A stretch of 64,000 bases of DNA from contig JAPEIS010000012.1 in assembly GCA_029531795.1 (NCBI GenBank), positions 2,294,001 through 2,358,000 of the forward strand. The letters are read 5' to 3'. Made by a program: the position numbers and the translations under genes. The DNA comes from Sclerotinia nivalis. Lineage: Eukaryota; Ascomycota; Leotiomycetes; Helotiales; Sclerotiniaceae. Under the pieces are notes generated by a model. The model did no database searches. It saw nothing but the letters and a program-made list of their open reading frames with translations, and was not told where the DNA came from. Below, piece by piece: positions 48,887 through 60,659 of this stretch; within the stretch, counting starts at the first letter, position 1; each line of letters opens with the position of its first letter.

Positions 48887-50364
48887 ATGTTCACCAACAC
48901 AACAATCCATCTCGCTCCCTCATCTCCTATCCACTCCCTCCCCCTTTCAACCACTATCCTCATCATCCTCTCAACATATATCTTCTTAGTTCATTTCCTC
49001 AGATTTTCAAGACGAGATTCAATGATTAGGAAATTCAGATATACGGAGAGAGAATCTTTTAAAGATATGACGAATACGGATTCGCAGAAGATTATTACTC
49101 ATTTGGGGGAATTGGAATTTCCGAGCTTTTATAAGATGAGCTTGCAGTTTGCTCTTCCTAAGGTATGATGGTTTTTCGATTTTTCGGTGATGTGGATTTG
49201 TTTTTGAATTTGAGCTTCATGTCGTCCCTAAATATAATTCATAATCGAAAATATAAATTCGCCATCTCTTCAAGTCGTCATGAATGCTCTCCTGCCATCC
49301 ATAGCCTCTTTCCCGAAAACATACTAACCCCTCCCCAGACCTACGGCATCCCCACAATCTCCAAACTCCTCGTCTACACCAAACAATTCAGCTCCAAAGA
49401 AACAGCCAGCAAACGTTATGCCGACACCGGTATCCTAATTGGGGAATTTTGCTCTCATCCTCCTCTTCACCCTCGCGTCCTAAAAGCTATTTCCCGTATG
49501 AATTATCTTCATTCTGGATATCAAAAAGCAGGCAGAATATCCAATGATGATTTACTTTATACATTAAGTGTTTTCATCACGGAACCAATAAATTGGATTA
49601 ATAAGTATGAATGGAGAGAGCTAAACGACATGGAAATCTGTGCGATATCTACTTTCTGGAAAGGAATAGGTGATGCGATGGAAATTTCCTATCACGTACT
49701 TCCTCACTTCAACAGGTGGAAAGACGGAATAGAATTCTACGAAGACATTAAAGACTGGGCAAAAGAATACGAGGAAAAATTCATGGTTCCAAATCCGTAT
49801 AACAAGAAAACGGCAGATGAACTCGTTCCGCTCCTCCTTTTCCTTGTTCCGAAATGGGCATTACCGTTTGCGAATGATGCCGTAGGGGTACTAATGGGCA
49901 AGCGCTTGAGAAAGGCTATGATATATCCTGAACCCTCATCTCTTCATCAATTCCTCACTCTATCACTCCTCCACACTCGTCAATTCATTCTCCGCCACCT
50001 CTCACTCCCTCGACCCGAATTCATGCGTGTGAGAGAAATAAGTCCAAGTGACGATAAAGGAATAAACGATAGATTCCACTCCTCAAATTATCTCGTACAT
50101 CCGTATTATCAAAATCCGGGGGTATGGAATAGATGGGGTCCAATGGCGATATTTACGAGGATTATGGGCGGCTATGTACCGGATGGGAGGGAGGAGTGGA
50201 GGGCGTGGGGATATAGGTTTGAGGAGGTGGGTCCGAGGGAGAGGGAATGTATGGGTATGAGCGAGATGAGGGGGATGGAGGAGAGGTTGGGGAGGGAGAG
50301 GAGGGGGGGTTGTTTGTTTGTTTTTGGTGGGGGGAAGGAGAGGGGATTTGGGAGGGTGAATTGA
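48887..50364 (+). CDS. MpaB/rubber-oxygenase-family ER-bound oxygenase (DUF2236)
   Basis: Two exons, 48887-49162 and 49339-50364, with a 176-nt intron (GTATGA donor, CCCCAG acceptor). Product 433 residues. A membrane anchor lies at about residues 20-42 (STTILIILSTYIFLVHFL). It is followed by SLQFALPKTYGIPTISKLL across the splice, RYADTGILIGEF (about 118-129), HPRVLKAISRMNYLHSGYQ (about 137-154) and DDLLYTLSVFITEPINW. These are the conserved blocks of the family that includes the mycophenolic-acid-pathway oxygenase MpaB and bacterial latex-clearing proteins, which use heme iron for oxidative cleavage. Arg145 and His150 are likely key residues. Such proteins are common in filamentous fungi outside gene clusters, and no biosynthetic cluster surrounds this one, so the substrate is unknown. 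The last 40 residues are Arg/Gly-rich and poorly conserved in style. Confidence 0.82.
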
Positions 50365-51229
50365 GAAGTTTACCCGGGGAGCTGGGAGCTGGGAGCTGAG
50401 TTTATGAGTGTATGAGTTTGTGGATGGTGAGGAGTAGATAGACGGTTGATTAACTAATCTCGCTTGATGCAACTTATGATGCATGATAGGTATTTAGAAA
50501 TATGAAAATATGAAATGGAGGAAATACAGGTAGATTGGATAAGGAATTATCCTGCTCATCATATCACGGTCTTATCACACCACAACATCAAATGCACAAA
50601 ATCAATAAATACGAGTATTTTGTACCTAATCAAAGCCACAATCTCGGACTTCTTCGTTATTTTACTTGCTATGAAAACTATCGAATAGGTGGGTATCTTA
50701 ACACTCTTAACACCAAAACCTAAGAAAAAGTAAAACTCCATCCACCCCATGCATGTTGTGAAATTAAATGGGATATCTTCAGACAAACCATAACCCATAA
50801 CCTTGCGCGCTAAAATGAAAACTAGAAACTTTGTGTAAATGTTTGGGTATCTTGAGCCATATGTCAATCTGTAATGCCGAAAGAAGGAAAAAAAAGGGGA
50901 AAAAAAAAACTCCTGGTCATGCTCAACCGTGCTGTGATGTGCTCCATGGCTCAATTTCCTCCCATGCACTGCTATCCTGTGAAACGCTAACTTTCCGTCC
51001 GTCAATCCTAAATCATGTACTTCATTCTCGAAGCAAACTCCTTGGCAAAATCCAGCAAACCATTGTCCAAAACGCACCTAATAACCGCAAAACCATAGTA
51101 CTGATGGCGATGTGAAGTGATGTTCGCAGCGAAGAACTTATTAATTGTCAATGTCGCAAACGAGCTGAGAGAACCAAATAGGAGTTTATGCGCAGCAGAA
51201 CGACGACCCCGAAGATGTAGACCAAGGAC
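50365..51229. other. Intergenic between converging genes
   Basis: 865 bp holding the 3' ends of the MpaB-like gene (plus) and the acidic protein gene (minus). There is an A-rich run at about 50888-50909. The open frames on the minus strand here do not join to the neighbouring gene. Confidence 0.45.
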
Positions 51230-54200
51230 CTAGAATGTCGCTGCCTCATCATCAAAAGCAGAAGGATCATTATCCCCAGGTAGCAGAACACAATGTGTGA
51301 CATTAAACTTTTCAGCATATTCCTCAATCAGTTCTGGCTTCCACGACTTATTGATGAGCGCAGGTTGAACCGTCTCCATCTCAGAGGTAAATTTCGCTGG
51401 ATCATCCATTTCATCAAGACGATCGTGCTCTGTATAAGCCATGCCCATGGCCCAGATTTCTTGGTCCGCTTCATTCATCTCCTCGACCACGTCTCTAGGT
51501 AACACGATATTTTCGTCCGCGTATCCATATGCCCTAGGCATCGCAACATAATCCACATTTGGTGCGCCTGGATTTTGTTGTGCTACATTGTTCATCCATT
51601 GATTGGCAATGTGGTTTTTCGCACGGTCCATTTTTCTAAACATGTTGGAGAGGTGAATTTCCCTGGCATCTCTCTGCAAAATTGGAAGAAACTCTTGGTC
51701 AAGGAGAACATCGCGGTGATCTTCCGGACCTAGAGGTGCACCACGGAAGATACCTCTAGCTTCCTCTTCCTCTTGTCTCCTGAAAGCACCAGCTAGTCCT
51801 GAGGTTGCTGGTCTAGATGAAATGGCAATGCGTTGGCCAAATCGGACAGTGCCTGCCTGTGGTAGGAGTTCTCTACACACAGGTTTAGTCTCCAACGGGA
51901 ATTCGTCATCTCCCGTTAAATCCTCATCTTCTTCGAGACCCGAGTTAATGGGCCCAACCTCGAGATCAGCAGCATTTCTAGGTGCAACAGCATTGCCGAG
52001 TTCAGTATTCCCGACGTCAACAGCATTACTGGTGTCAATGGCATTGATATAATTGGTCATGTCATCCACCTGTTCGATAACTGCTTTATCGCCATCGAGA
52101 AAAGCATCATTAAACTTTTGTATCATGGGATGGTCACGACGTTCGGCGACCAGCCATCCATTTTCGTCAATAACATCCGTTGAGTCTTCGTCTTCGGATT
52201 CTTCATCTTGGGTTTCTCCATCTTCGGATTCTTTATTGTCGGATTCCGTATCCCCTCTTGAGTCTTCGTCTTCGGATTCTTCATCTTGGGTTTCTCCATC
52301 GTCAGAACTTCGATAGTCAGGACTTCTGGTTAAGTCTTCGATGACCGATCCATTGAGATCTTTAACAGCGTTCTCGACCACAAATCCCTGGTCATCATAC
52401 ATTTTCGATGCACCTTCTTCACTTGATGCAACGGAATCTTCCACGAGCTCTTCAGGTGCCGGAGGCGGGAATGAGTTGATCGGTGCAGCAGATGCTGGAT
52501 TTGGCAATCTTCGGGGTGAAGCGCTATAAAGATCATCCTCTTCCACATCTTCAAGAGTTGATGGGTTGGCTAGGGTGGCAAATGCTGGGTATCGCGCTTT
52601 GAGAGGTGAAGAACTGTATAGATCACCCTCTTCTACCTCGTTAGGAGTGTAGATGACTGATTGATCATTTGCCTCTTGTTTAGAGACTACCACAAGTTGA
52701 GGTACCTTCAGCGAGCCCTCAAGGCTGGTATCAGCTGTGGACTTTGTAGCCTTTTCGCTTCCATCAGAGACGCTAGTTTGTCTATTAGATTCGTCGCTGT
52801 ATGGGGCTGGGTCTCCGAGGGTTCCCTCTTCACTGGTAGTTCCTTCCTTCTTTGGAGGAAACATAGTCTTCCATCGAGATATTTTTGGTCCAACAACAAT
52901 CCCCTCGGGACCGAGGTGGGCCTTCTGAGCGGGGTTGGCGGGAGCATGAGGAAATGCATCGTTGACCAACTGGTGATCTGGCCTAGAATCTTCCGTGTAA
53001 TCACCAAAAGCTTCCAATCCACCCGAAATCATGTCATCCTTAGGATCTGTGGATCTTGTCAGATCTGTGACAAAAGGCATCTTGGAGGATTGAGGGTTTA
53101 TGAGCTGTGAAGGTCCTGAATCTGCATCATCAATGCTTGGTCCAGCTTCTTGAGTTACGGGTTGAGCATTAGCCTCTTGAAATGCCGCCATCTTTTGAGC
53201 CTCTTGAGCAAGACTTTGTTTAATTTGAGCAGCAGAAAATCCGACACCCTTCTCAACAGCCACTGTATAAGCTTCGAGAGCCTCTTGCTCACGAGCCTTT
53301 TGCTCATGGGCTTGTTTCTCATGGAAATCTTGTTCTAGAGCTTGTACTGCAGAGTTTAGTCCGGTAGGTGGTTCATAATTAGAATCCTGTTGCACCAAGA
53401 GCTGTAACTTAGCAGGTCGTTTTCTAGGAGCCTTTTGAGCAGCGCTTTGAGCAGCAGCTCGTTGGCGAGTAGTTAGCTCAGCAATAGCTCGTTGTGCAAA
53501 AGCATCTTGCTTAGAAGGCTGTCCTTGAGAAGCTTGTACATTGGCGGGTGGTCTCCCATATTGTTGTTGAGAAGCAGCTTGTTGATTAGCCCTCCTCTGA
53601 CCAAGCTTCAATTGATTTAACCGATGTTGTTTCCACTTTTCATAGGACCAATGGAGACCACCCCAGCGTACTCGAGGATGTTTGCAGTCCTTTTCCTGAC
53701 ATCCAAAATAACCACAGATATTGTTAAAGCAGTATAAAGTATTTCCTGGGTTGTTTTCAAGGTGATTTGATGCAGTGAAGTTCATGCATATCCAATATAT
53801 GGTTTGCTGGTAAGCTACTTCCAACTGACGCCAACGCTTTTGAACTTCACTCAGCCGATCGTATCCGAATGGATCATTAAATGGACTTGGCAGCCAAGGA
53901 TCAGTGGCTCTGAAATCAGCCAATCGAATTGGAACAGGGTTATTTGGGCCCCATGGAATGACGATACCAGGAGGAAGAAAGCGTGATGTGAATTGGTGAT
54001 GATGTGGGATCACCTGAGTGCGAATGATTTCTTCCACAATTTCCTCCAATCCTTGAATTTGTTCAGGTTTTTGTTCAATCAGCTTCGGAGTATTCATCGC
54101 AACAGGAAAGATTCCTTGTTCCGAAAGATCTGATATAAAAATCCCCTGTTCCGCAAGCCCCGATATGAAGAGTTCTTTTTCCATGAGATCTGATTGATTT

Positions 54201-55891
54201 TCCGGGACTAGTTCAGTGGCAACATCTTCCGATACTTGGTTATGATCAGTATGAATAACCTCAGGTGCGGGATCAGAATGTGCCACCCTTCGTTCCGGGA
54301 TTGCCAATGTGACATCAGCCACCATAATAGTAAGCTCTGGAAAGGCAGTTGGCTCTTCATCGAGCTCAAACTCGTCGGGATGAGGAAGAACATAATGTTT
54401 AACGTCAGAGTCATTAATCTCAAGGTAGTTCTCCGAGCGGTTCAGCATTGGCTCAATATCCGCATCAGATTGAGAGAGACTGGCTCGTCGCCCAACAGGA
54501 TAATATGAGTCTGGGGAAACAAGTCTACCAGGTGCAGAGTCGCGTCGCACATAGACCTGGCGGTAGAAAGATTCCACATCTTCATCCGCAATCAATGGTT
54601 GGACCCACGGTGCCTTGATGATACTACCTGGTTTGCTGCGTGCCACGAACGGTACTGTAGTAGCTGCAGCGAATGGACCGGTAGTGTCATCGAAATGGTA
54701 ACCATCAATATATTCCGGGAAAGGATCAGATTGTTCGCCGACGTCTGCGACGTTTTTCCGACTTGAGGAACTGGAATCATCTTGGACAATTGGATCAACA
54801 GAATTGCCTTTGTTTGTTTCAGACAATTGGATGCTAATCTCAACTTCTTCAGGGTTTCCGGCGGGAGATTGAGAAATAGACGCAGGAAGGGGAACGGTGA
54901 TTCCGATTGGTTCGGTTACATCGACTACTAGCTCGCTGCTGACGAGAGTTTCAAAAGTAAGATGCTCTGTCCATTGAGTGACTGAAGCATAGATTGTATG
55001 GTCTGTGTATGATGATTCGATATCAGCACTGAGTTTCTCAAAAGAGGCGCATAATGTCAATGACCCACCTTCGGTGTCAATAGCTTCGTTGTTGTGAACG
55101 GAGGCAGCGTGCTCACTACCATTGCCAAAATCTTTATCAAAGATGACTTTGACTGAAGGAGTGCTTGATGCCGGGGGGAGGGCAATAGTATCATCAACAA
55201 AATCAATATCGTTGTTGCTATGAATGGAGGCAGCGTGATCTGCGAGTTGTGCCACTTCATCCAACCGGTCACTACCATTCTCCGAATTGTTTTCGACGAC
55301 TGGTTCAACCGAAGAAGTAGCTAATGGCGACGGAGGAGCAAAATCGTGGACAATTGTTTCATTTGCGCCTGCCGATATATTATTAGTACTTATTGTCTTG
55401 GATAGACCTCATAAGGAGAGCAACATACCTGTAGTGATTGCCGTCAAAATTGGCAACACGGTATCAGCGAATGATGGACCAGTAAAACCATCAACGCCGT
55501 TACTGCTAACCGCATCGTTCGAGCCAGCTTGCTCGGGGACTTGCAAAAACGTTTCGACTGTGATATCTCCTGCTGACGAAGGACCCGAAGAGCCAACGAG
55601 TGTTTCCGATTCTGGTAATTCAATATTAGTGTTTAGCCTCTTAAATAGGACTTCGTAGTTTGGACGGATAAGTATAATTGCTTGATTACCTGTGGAATAT
55701 CTCTTGGATCTGCTGCTAGTCAAGAAGCCAACAAAGTTCTTAACCTTGGTCTTCGTGGTCTTAGTGTTGTTTGTAGGCTTTTGGCTCTTTGTGAGCTTCT
55801 TAGGACTCTTGCAGCTTTTTCGATTTGCGATCTTGATGTCCTTGACCGAGAAACGTCGAGCGACGGAACGGTAAATTTCCGAGAAGCCCAT
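51230..55891 (-). CDS. Very long acidic protein with Cys/His-rich core, unknown
   Basis: Minus strand, exon 55891-55429 joined across a 60-nt intron (GTATGT donor, ACTAAT branch, CGGCAG acceptor) to exon 55368-51230, giving 1533 residues. A second intron, 55689-55612 (78 nt, GTAATC donor, ACTAAT branch, TTACCAG acceptor), is likely. Its length is divisible by three, so the frame stays open, and removal gives 1507 residues. The N-terminus is basic (MGFSEIYRSVARRFSVKDIK, KSCKSPKKLTKSQKP). The middle has a globular-looking core (about 620-760) with IPWGPNNPVPIRLADFRATD, YQQTIYWICMNF and a Cys-rich CFNNICGYFGCQEKDCKHPR that could bind zinc. Gln/Ala-rich coiled coils follow, then acidic repeats (GETQDEESEDEDS twice) and a helical C-terminus. 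No known catalytic motif. I cannot assign a function. It may be lineage-specific. Confidence 0.78.
52181..52300 (-). repeat. 42-bp direct repeat encoding an acidic motif
   Basis: Two identical 42-base copies (52181-52222 and 52259-52300), 78 bases apart, lie in the same frame of the long acidic protein. Each encodes DGETQDEESEDEDS. The spacer also encodes acidic residues. Confidence 0.9.
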
Positions 55892-57442
55892 TGTAATGAT
55901 ATATACAATGTGCTAGGTCGAAAATTATTTGTATTGGATTAAAATGAAGAGGGTATGGGAGTTGCGTGTAGGGGTATGTAGATAAAATAAGATATCAACA
56001 CCTAACAGATGTTGATATGGGAAGGAGACAATCATTCGCATGCCAAAGATAGATGATCAATAGCAGCTATTTATTGCCTTGGAAAACGTAAACTAAATGA
56101 AAGTGGAAGTTGTAATTGTGCTGTAATTATGTTACTCTCTTGGAGTGGTGTGTTGAAGAAGTGCAGAAGAGGATCAAGACCAAGGACGAGGCCGAGGATT
56201 TGTTAAATAACATTTGATGGAGAGGTCGTAGTAGAACAGATTAACCGTTCCAAAGTTTTCAGGCACTAACATAGACAGCTTTGACTTTCTGCTGTATAAG
56301 AGCGTACCGTACTAACCGTCCTTGGTCGCATAGATGACTTTATTAAAGACAAGAATTGTTGATGTGGGAACACCCTGCCGTAGATGCTCCTTTGGAAACC
56401 TATGGAAGCTAAATATATCCGGTACGGTACTATTAAGGCGGTATTGGCTCTCGAGCCATTGATCGTTGGTGTAGGAACATGAAGCCGAAGATACATACAT
56501 ATCTAATTTGACTTCATGCATCCAAGGTACGGTTGAATTTACACGGTTTTCAGATTGTCATCAGCCCTACCTAGTTGCGCGGTAGTATAGTATGAGAGAC
56601 TACCATAGGGAGTTTGAACTTTATCTTTACATATGGATTTGACGCTGGCCTAACATAGTATACCCATGGGACTTGAAGTCAAACTAATCAGGCAGGGTTA
56701 CTTCGAAGTAGTCTTTGGAAGGCGCACCGGCACTTGTCTTTGAACTAAACGTATGCCGATAGCCTAGCTACCGGGAGTGTCCTCTTCATCATCATCACCA
56801 TCCACCCTGTCGCCCAACAAAAAATAGTCGTTTGTTTTCAATTAGCCCGCATCTACCGACAGGGGCCCCCATCAATGTTTGGTCACTCCAACATCAGGAG
56901 TACCGTCACAACCATCCTTATCAAGATAACGATAACAATGATATTGTCAACTCCAGCGTTGTTCTAGAAGCTGTGTTTGCATTCAAACAGTTAAAGTTAG
57001 GATCTTTCGGTGGTCGACTGCCATCTTGACGGCTGGTTCTTTTCCGCGAGGCTAATCACTCTTTCTGTTTCATTTGTCAATTCCTCTTCGCGCTATGGAT
57101 CATAAATGCAATTTTTACTGACATACATCGTAAGTGAGCCCGCTAGGTCTTCAACCACGACCTATATCGGTTCGAAGCCTCTGTCTATCAGCTGTAATCG
57201 CCAATGCCAAAAGACAATATACTGGCCGTCATATCAACAGCGCAAAGCAAAGCACGCATGCAGGGTTCTCAATAGTCCGGGCTGCAGTCTGATAGTAAAA
57301 GGCTGTTGGATTTTTTGATTGATTTATGTCTTAAAATCTTTTGAATTAGTCGATCTAATTAGAACATTCAAAACAATTAGGACGTTCGAAGCATTTGGAA
57401 TTTATAATTATTAAAATATATAAAAACATTTTCGAAAATTAA
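55892..57442. other. Intergenic, nothing recognised
   Basis: 1.55 kb upstream of the long acidic gene. It is mixed in composition and lacks gene-like frames. The part from 57330 to 57440 is strongly AT-rich. Confidence 0.45.
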
Positions 57443-58003
57443 AGGCTTTCATATCCAGTCTGCCAGTTCGGGCTACCGGATACACTGCACGCATATAACA
57501 TTTTCTTCTTGACGTTTGGGGCTCTTAGGATTTGCGATGAAATTCCAAATGGCCGAACCATCAGTGATTGTGTCTCAAATAAGACGGCCAAACGGCTGAT
57601 GAAGCAGAAAAAAGTAGAGAAGAAGCTGAGAGGGTGGAGAAGAGAAGAGAAGAGAATTTGCTTTGACGAAGAAGAGTTGGAAGCGGAGCTGAAGATTGCA
57701 TTTGCGGAAAAGAGAGGTGTAGGTACTACTGACTGATCTACCGCGAGTAATGGCACTATAATCCAGAACGAAGCACTGTTTGACGGAGATGAAGGAGAAG
57801 AATCGTTAGAATCGCTAGACTCGCTTTGGAAAGAGCACCAATCATACTACTTGAGAAGTAGAAAGAGAATGAGAAGAGAGGAGAAGAATCTCAGGATTCT
57901 TTTAGCTCCAAAGCAAAAGAGGCGAGATGACTGGGCCATCCATGAGTGCACCAGTAAACTCAATACTTTATTCCAACTGAATCATTTAAAGCCATTGAGT
58001 TAA
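57443..58003 (+). pseudogene. Coding fragment interrupted by one in-frame TGA
   Basis: One plus-strand frame is open from 57443 to a TAA at 58001-58003, broken only by TGA at 57734-57736. It lacks a plausible start: it begins directly after TAA at 57440 and has no ATG near its 5' end. It reads LSYPVCQFGLPDTLHAYNIF, then a basic helix (KTAKRLMKQKKVEKKLRGWR, REEKRICFDEEELEAELK) and, after the stop, an acidic-to-basic helical tail (EEESLESLDSLWKEHQSYYL-like, KRRDDWAIHECTSKLNTLF). CGA-to-TGA would explain the stop. It looks like the 3' part of a gene or of a mobile-element protein that lost its front. The family is unknown. AT-rich DNA borders its left side. Confidence 0.45.
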
Positions 58004-58317
58004 GAATTTCTAGAAAAAAGCGACTTTGAGGACCGGGAGTGAACATTGAAGCATGATTTTGAGATTTGAGATGAGGGATGAGGTTGTTCACAGCTTCCTC
58101 GTTTATCGTGCACGGCCCCTCCTCAATCGCAGCAAGCAAGCAAGCTCGAAGCTCCAAATCCCCAGCACAAAGGACCTACAACAATCCAAGATATCCCGGG
58201 GACGACGAAGTATTGCTTTTTGAGTTCTTCAGCTGGAGCGCAACCGAGAGTTTCTCGATTCTATCCCCTTACACCACAGCACTCCCTTCACCAGCAATCT
58301 ACTCGGAAGCTCCAACT
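58004..58317 (+). other. VMA5 leader with in-frame upstream ORF
   Basis: The 314 bp before VMA5. From an ATG at 58078 the frame stays open into the VMA5 start at 58318, which would add 80 residues (MRLFTASSFIVHGPSSIA onward). The standard start at 58318 matches the length of the family, so this is treated as leader. Confidence 0.45.
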
Positions 58318-59709
58318 ATGTCTGCCCCCACGAAATACATGCTGGTATCTTTACCAACATCTATCTCTCCATCCAGCGATAAAGATGAAGCTTTAACAGC
58401 TTTGCGGTCTACAATTTCCACAGATAATGGAACTACTATACCCTTCAAGATTCCCGAATTCAAAATTGGTACACTAGATGCATTGGTCGGGCAAGCAGAT
58501 GATCTTGCAAAGTTGGAAAGCGCTTGTCAAGGTGTTGTAGCAAAAGTTGGGGAATCTCTTCGCAATTTATTGGAAGGAGATGAGAGCAAGATTGCACAAC
58601 AGAAAACTGTCAATGATAGTGAGTCTAGTGATCTACGAGCTTGTGGTTATGATCATGGACTAATGGTTTGCGTATAGAACCCGCGGACCAATACCTACGT
58701 ACTTTCTCTTGGAACAAAGTCAAGTATCGTGCCGACAAGCCACTTGCAGAGTTGATCGATTCATTACAGAAGGTTGGCAATATTCACAGTGAGGGGTGAA
58801 GAATTGCTGACGGAATATAGGAACTTGTTAGTATCGATAATGATGTTAAGGGCAAAATGAACCAATACAACCAAGTCAAGACAAATCTTACAACATTACA
58901 ACGGAAACAAACGTAAGAGCTTGAATTCTGAGGATATGGCAACAAGCTAATAATGCGAAGTGGAAATCTCTCTACCAAATCCCTTACTCCAGTCGTCGAT
59001 CCCAAATTACTAGTACAGGATTCCGAATACCTAGAAACTCACCTCGTCGTTGTTCCAACAAATGTCAAAAAGGATTTCCTTAAGACTTATGAAACCATAT
59101 CTCCTATGGTTGTCCCAAGATCCTCGGTGGAGGTTACTCACGATGATGAATTCACATTATTTGCGGTTACAACATTCAAAAAGCACAGCGCAGAATTTCA
59201 ACACAAATGCAGAGAAAATAGATGGACTCCCCGCGATTACAAGTATGTAGAGGGTGGGCAGGAGCAGGAAAAAAAGGAGGCCGAGCGAGTAGAAAAGGAT
59301 GAGCGCAAGGTATGGGGTGAAGCTTTAAGGCTTGGTAGAACTGGTTGGAGTGAAGCTGTTATGATATGGATACACGTCTTAACTTTGAGGGTATTTGTTG
59401 AGACAGTCTTGAGATATGGATTACCTCTGGATTTCGTCTGTGGTTTGGTCAAGGTATGAATGCTAAGCCTAAGTTCTGTCAAACTTCACTAATCCCTTCC
59501 AGTCAAACCCTAAAGGAGCAAAGAAAGCGAAAGCGGCCCTCGACTCAGCATATGGTTACCTCGGAGGTAATGCTTTTGGTCGAGATAAGAAAGGAAAGGC
59601 TCTAAAAGATGATTCAGCATTATCATCGGAGATCGCTGCTGCGGGAGTTGGTGGACAAGAAGGCAATGAATACACAGCCTATGTCTATTATGAATTCGAA
59701 ATCATATAG
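58318..59709 (+). CDS. VMA5: V-type ATPase subunit C (Vma5)
   Basis: Five exons: 58318-58618, 58678-58772, 58821-58912, 58961-59453 and 59503-59709. The introns of 48-59 nt all keep frame. Product 395 residues, close to yeast Vma5 (392). Subunit C clamps the V1 stators to the V0 sector and is released when the proton pump disassembles under glucose starvation. Recognised blocks are KYMLVSLPTSISPSSDKDEA, KIPEFKIGTLDALVGQADDL and TFSWNKVKYRADKPLAELID (spliced). Further on come SLTPVVDPKLLVQDSEYLET, HLVVVPTNVKKDF, ARSSVEVTHDDEFTLF-like PRSSVEVTHDDEFTLFAVTT, RENRWTPRDYKY, and WIHVLTLRVFVETVLRYGLP near the C-terminus. The ending GNEYTAYVYYEFEII is typical. It converges with the APS kinase gene 228 bp downstream. 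Confidence 0.95.
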
Positions 59710-59936
59710 ATAGCATTGAGGAGTTACATGAATATGGCGAGTGAAAGTTGGCGCATGGCAATGGGTTCATATTTGTTGAAGCATGCATTTGTATTATTGT
59801 ATCGTATTAAGAGATATCAACAAAGCAATTGTTTTCAAATCGATCAAAGTTTTAATCATTGAATTCTATCATTTCTAGTATTTTTGTGAAATATTCCTCC
59901 CAAACCCCGAAATTTCTTAACCCAAGGTATCTATAT

Positions 59937-60659
59937 CTACAACTTCAACAAATTCTCCTTCTCCAAGTACTCCACAATCTTTTGCACACACTCCTCCACA
60001 CTCAATTTATCCGTCCTCAAATGGATCTCGGCCTTCTCAGGTTCCTCATATGGCGCACTAATTCCGGTGAATTCCTTAATCTCACCCGCTCTAGCCTTTT
60101 TGTACAATCCCTTCGGATCCCTCTTCTCAGCCTCCTCAACCGGAATATCAATAAAAACCTCAATAAATGGAATCGCCTCATCTCCATTCGCAGCCTTCTC
60201 ATGCAATTCCCTCGCAACAGCACGATCTGCCTTGTACGGAGAAATAAATGACGTCAGCGCAATCGTACAGCTATCCGCGAACAACTTTGCGACTTCGGCA
60301 ATCCGACGAATATTCTCGTTGCGGGATTTCTCGTCAAATCCAAGATCTTTGTTGAGTCCGAATCGCACATTGTCGCCGTCGAGACGGTAGGCTGCGTGGC
60401 CGAGGTGCAGGAGATGCTGCTCGAGGGCGGTGGCTATGGTGGATTTTCCGGAGGCGGAAAGACCTGTAAACCAGATTGTCATGCCGCGTTGTTTGCGGAG
60501 GGTGGTGCGCTCGGCGCGGGTGAGGGACGGGTGCCAGGTGATATTTCTGTAGGAGTGGTTAGTATTTTGTTCAGCTCCGTTTTTCTATCGTCCTATTCAA
60601 GCTCAACACTTAGGAAGTGATTAGATATTAAACGCAAAGAAGAGAACATACGTAGCCAT
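59937..60659 (-). CDS. MET14: Adenylylsulfate (APS) kinase
   Basis: Two exons on the minus strand: an 8-nt first exon (60659-60652, ATGGCTAC) and 60546-59937, with a 105-nt intron (GTATGT donor, CCTACAG acceptor). Product 205 residues, the usual length. It phosphorylates APS to PAPS with ATP in sulfate assimilation. Seen are the Walker A P-loop GLSASGKST (31-39), the APS-binding [15 protein letters not shown] (59-73), [13 protein letters not shown] and the conserved FISPYKADR (103-111). [20 protein letters not shown] and [16 protein letters not shown] follow. The tiny first exon is inferred because the upstream exon begins in the middle of the conserved fungal start MATNITWHPS, and only this ATG and splice supply MAT. 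It converges with VMA5. Confidence 0.93.

Noticed and set aside
52053..52316. Ser-rich open frame antisense to the long acidic gene
   Set aside because: It is the complement of Glu/Asp repeats in a clearly coding opposite strand.
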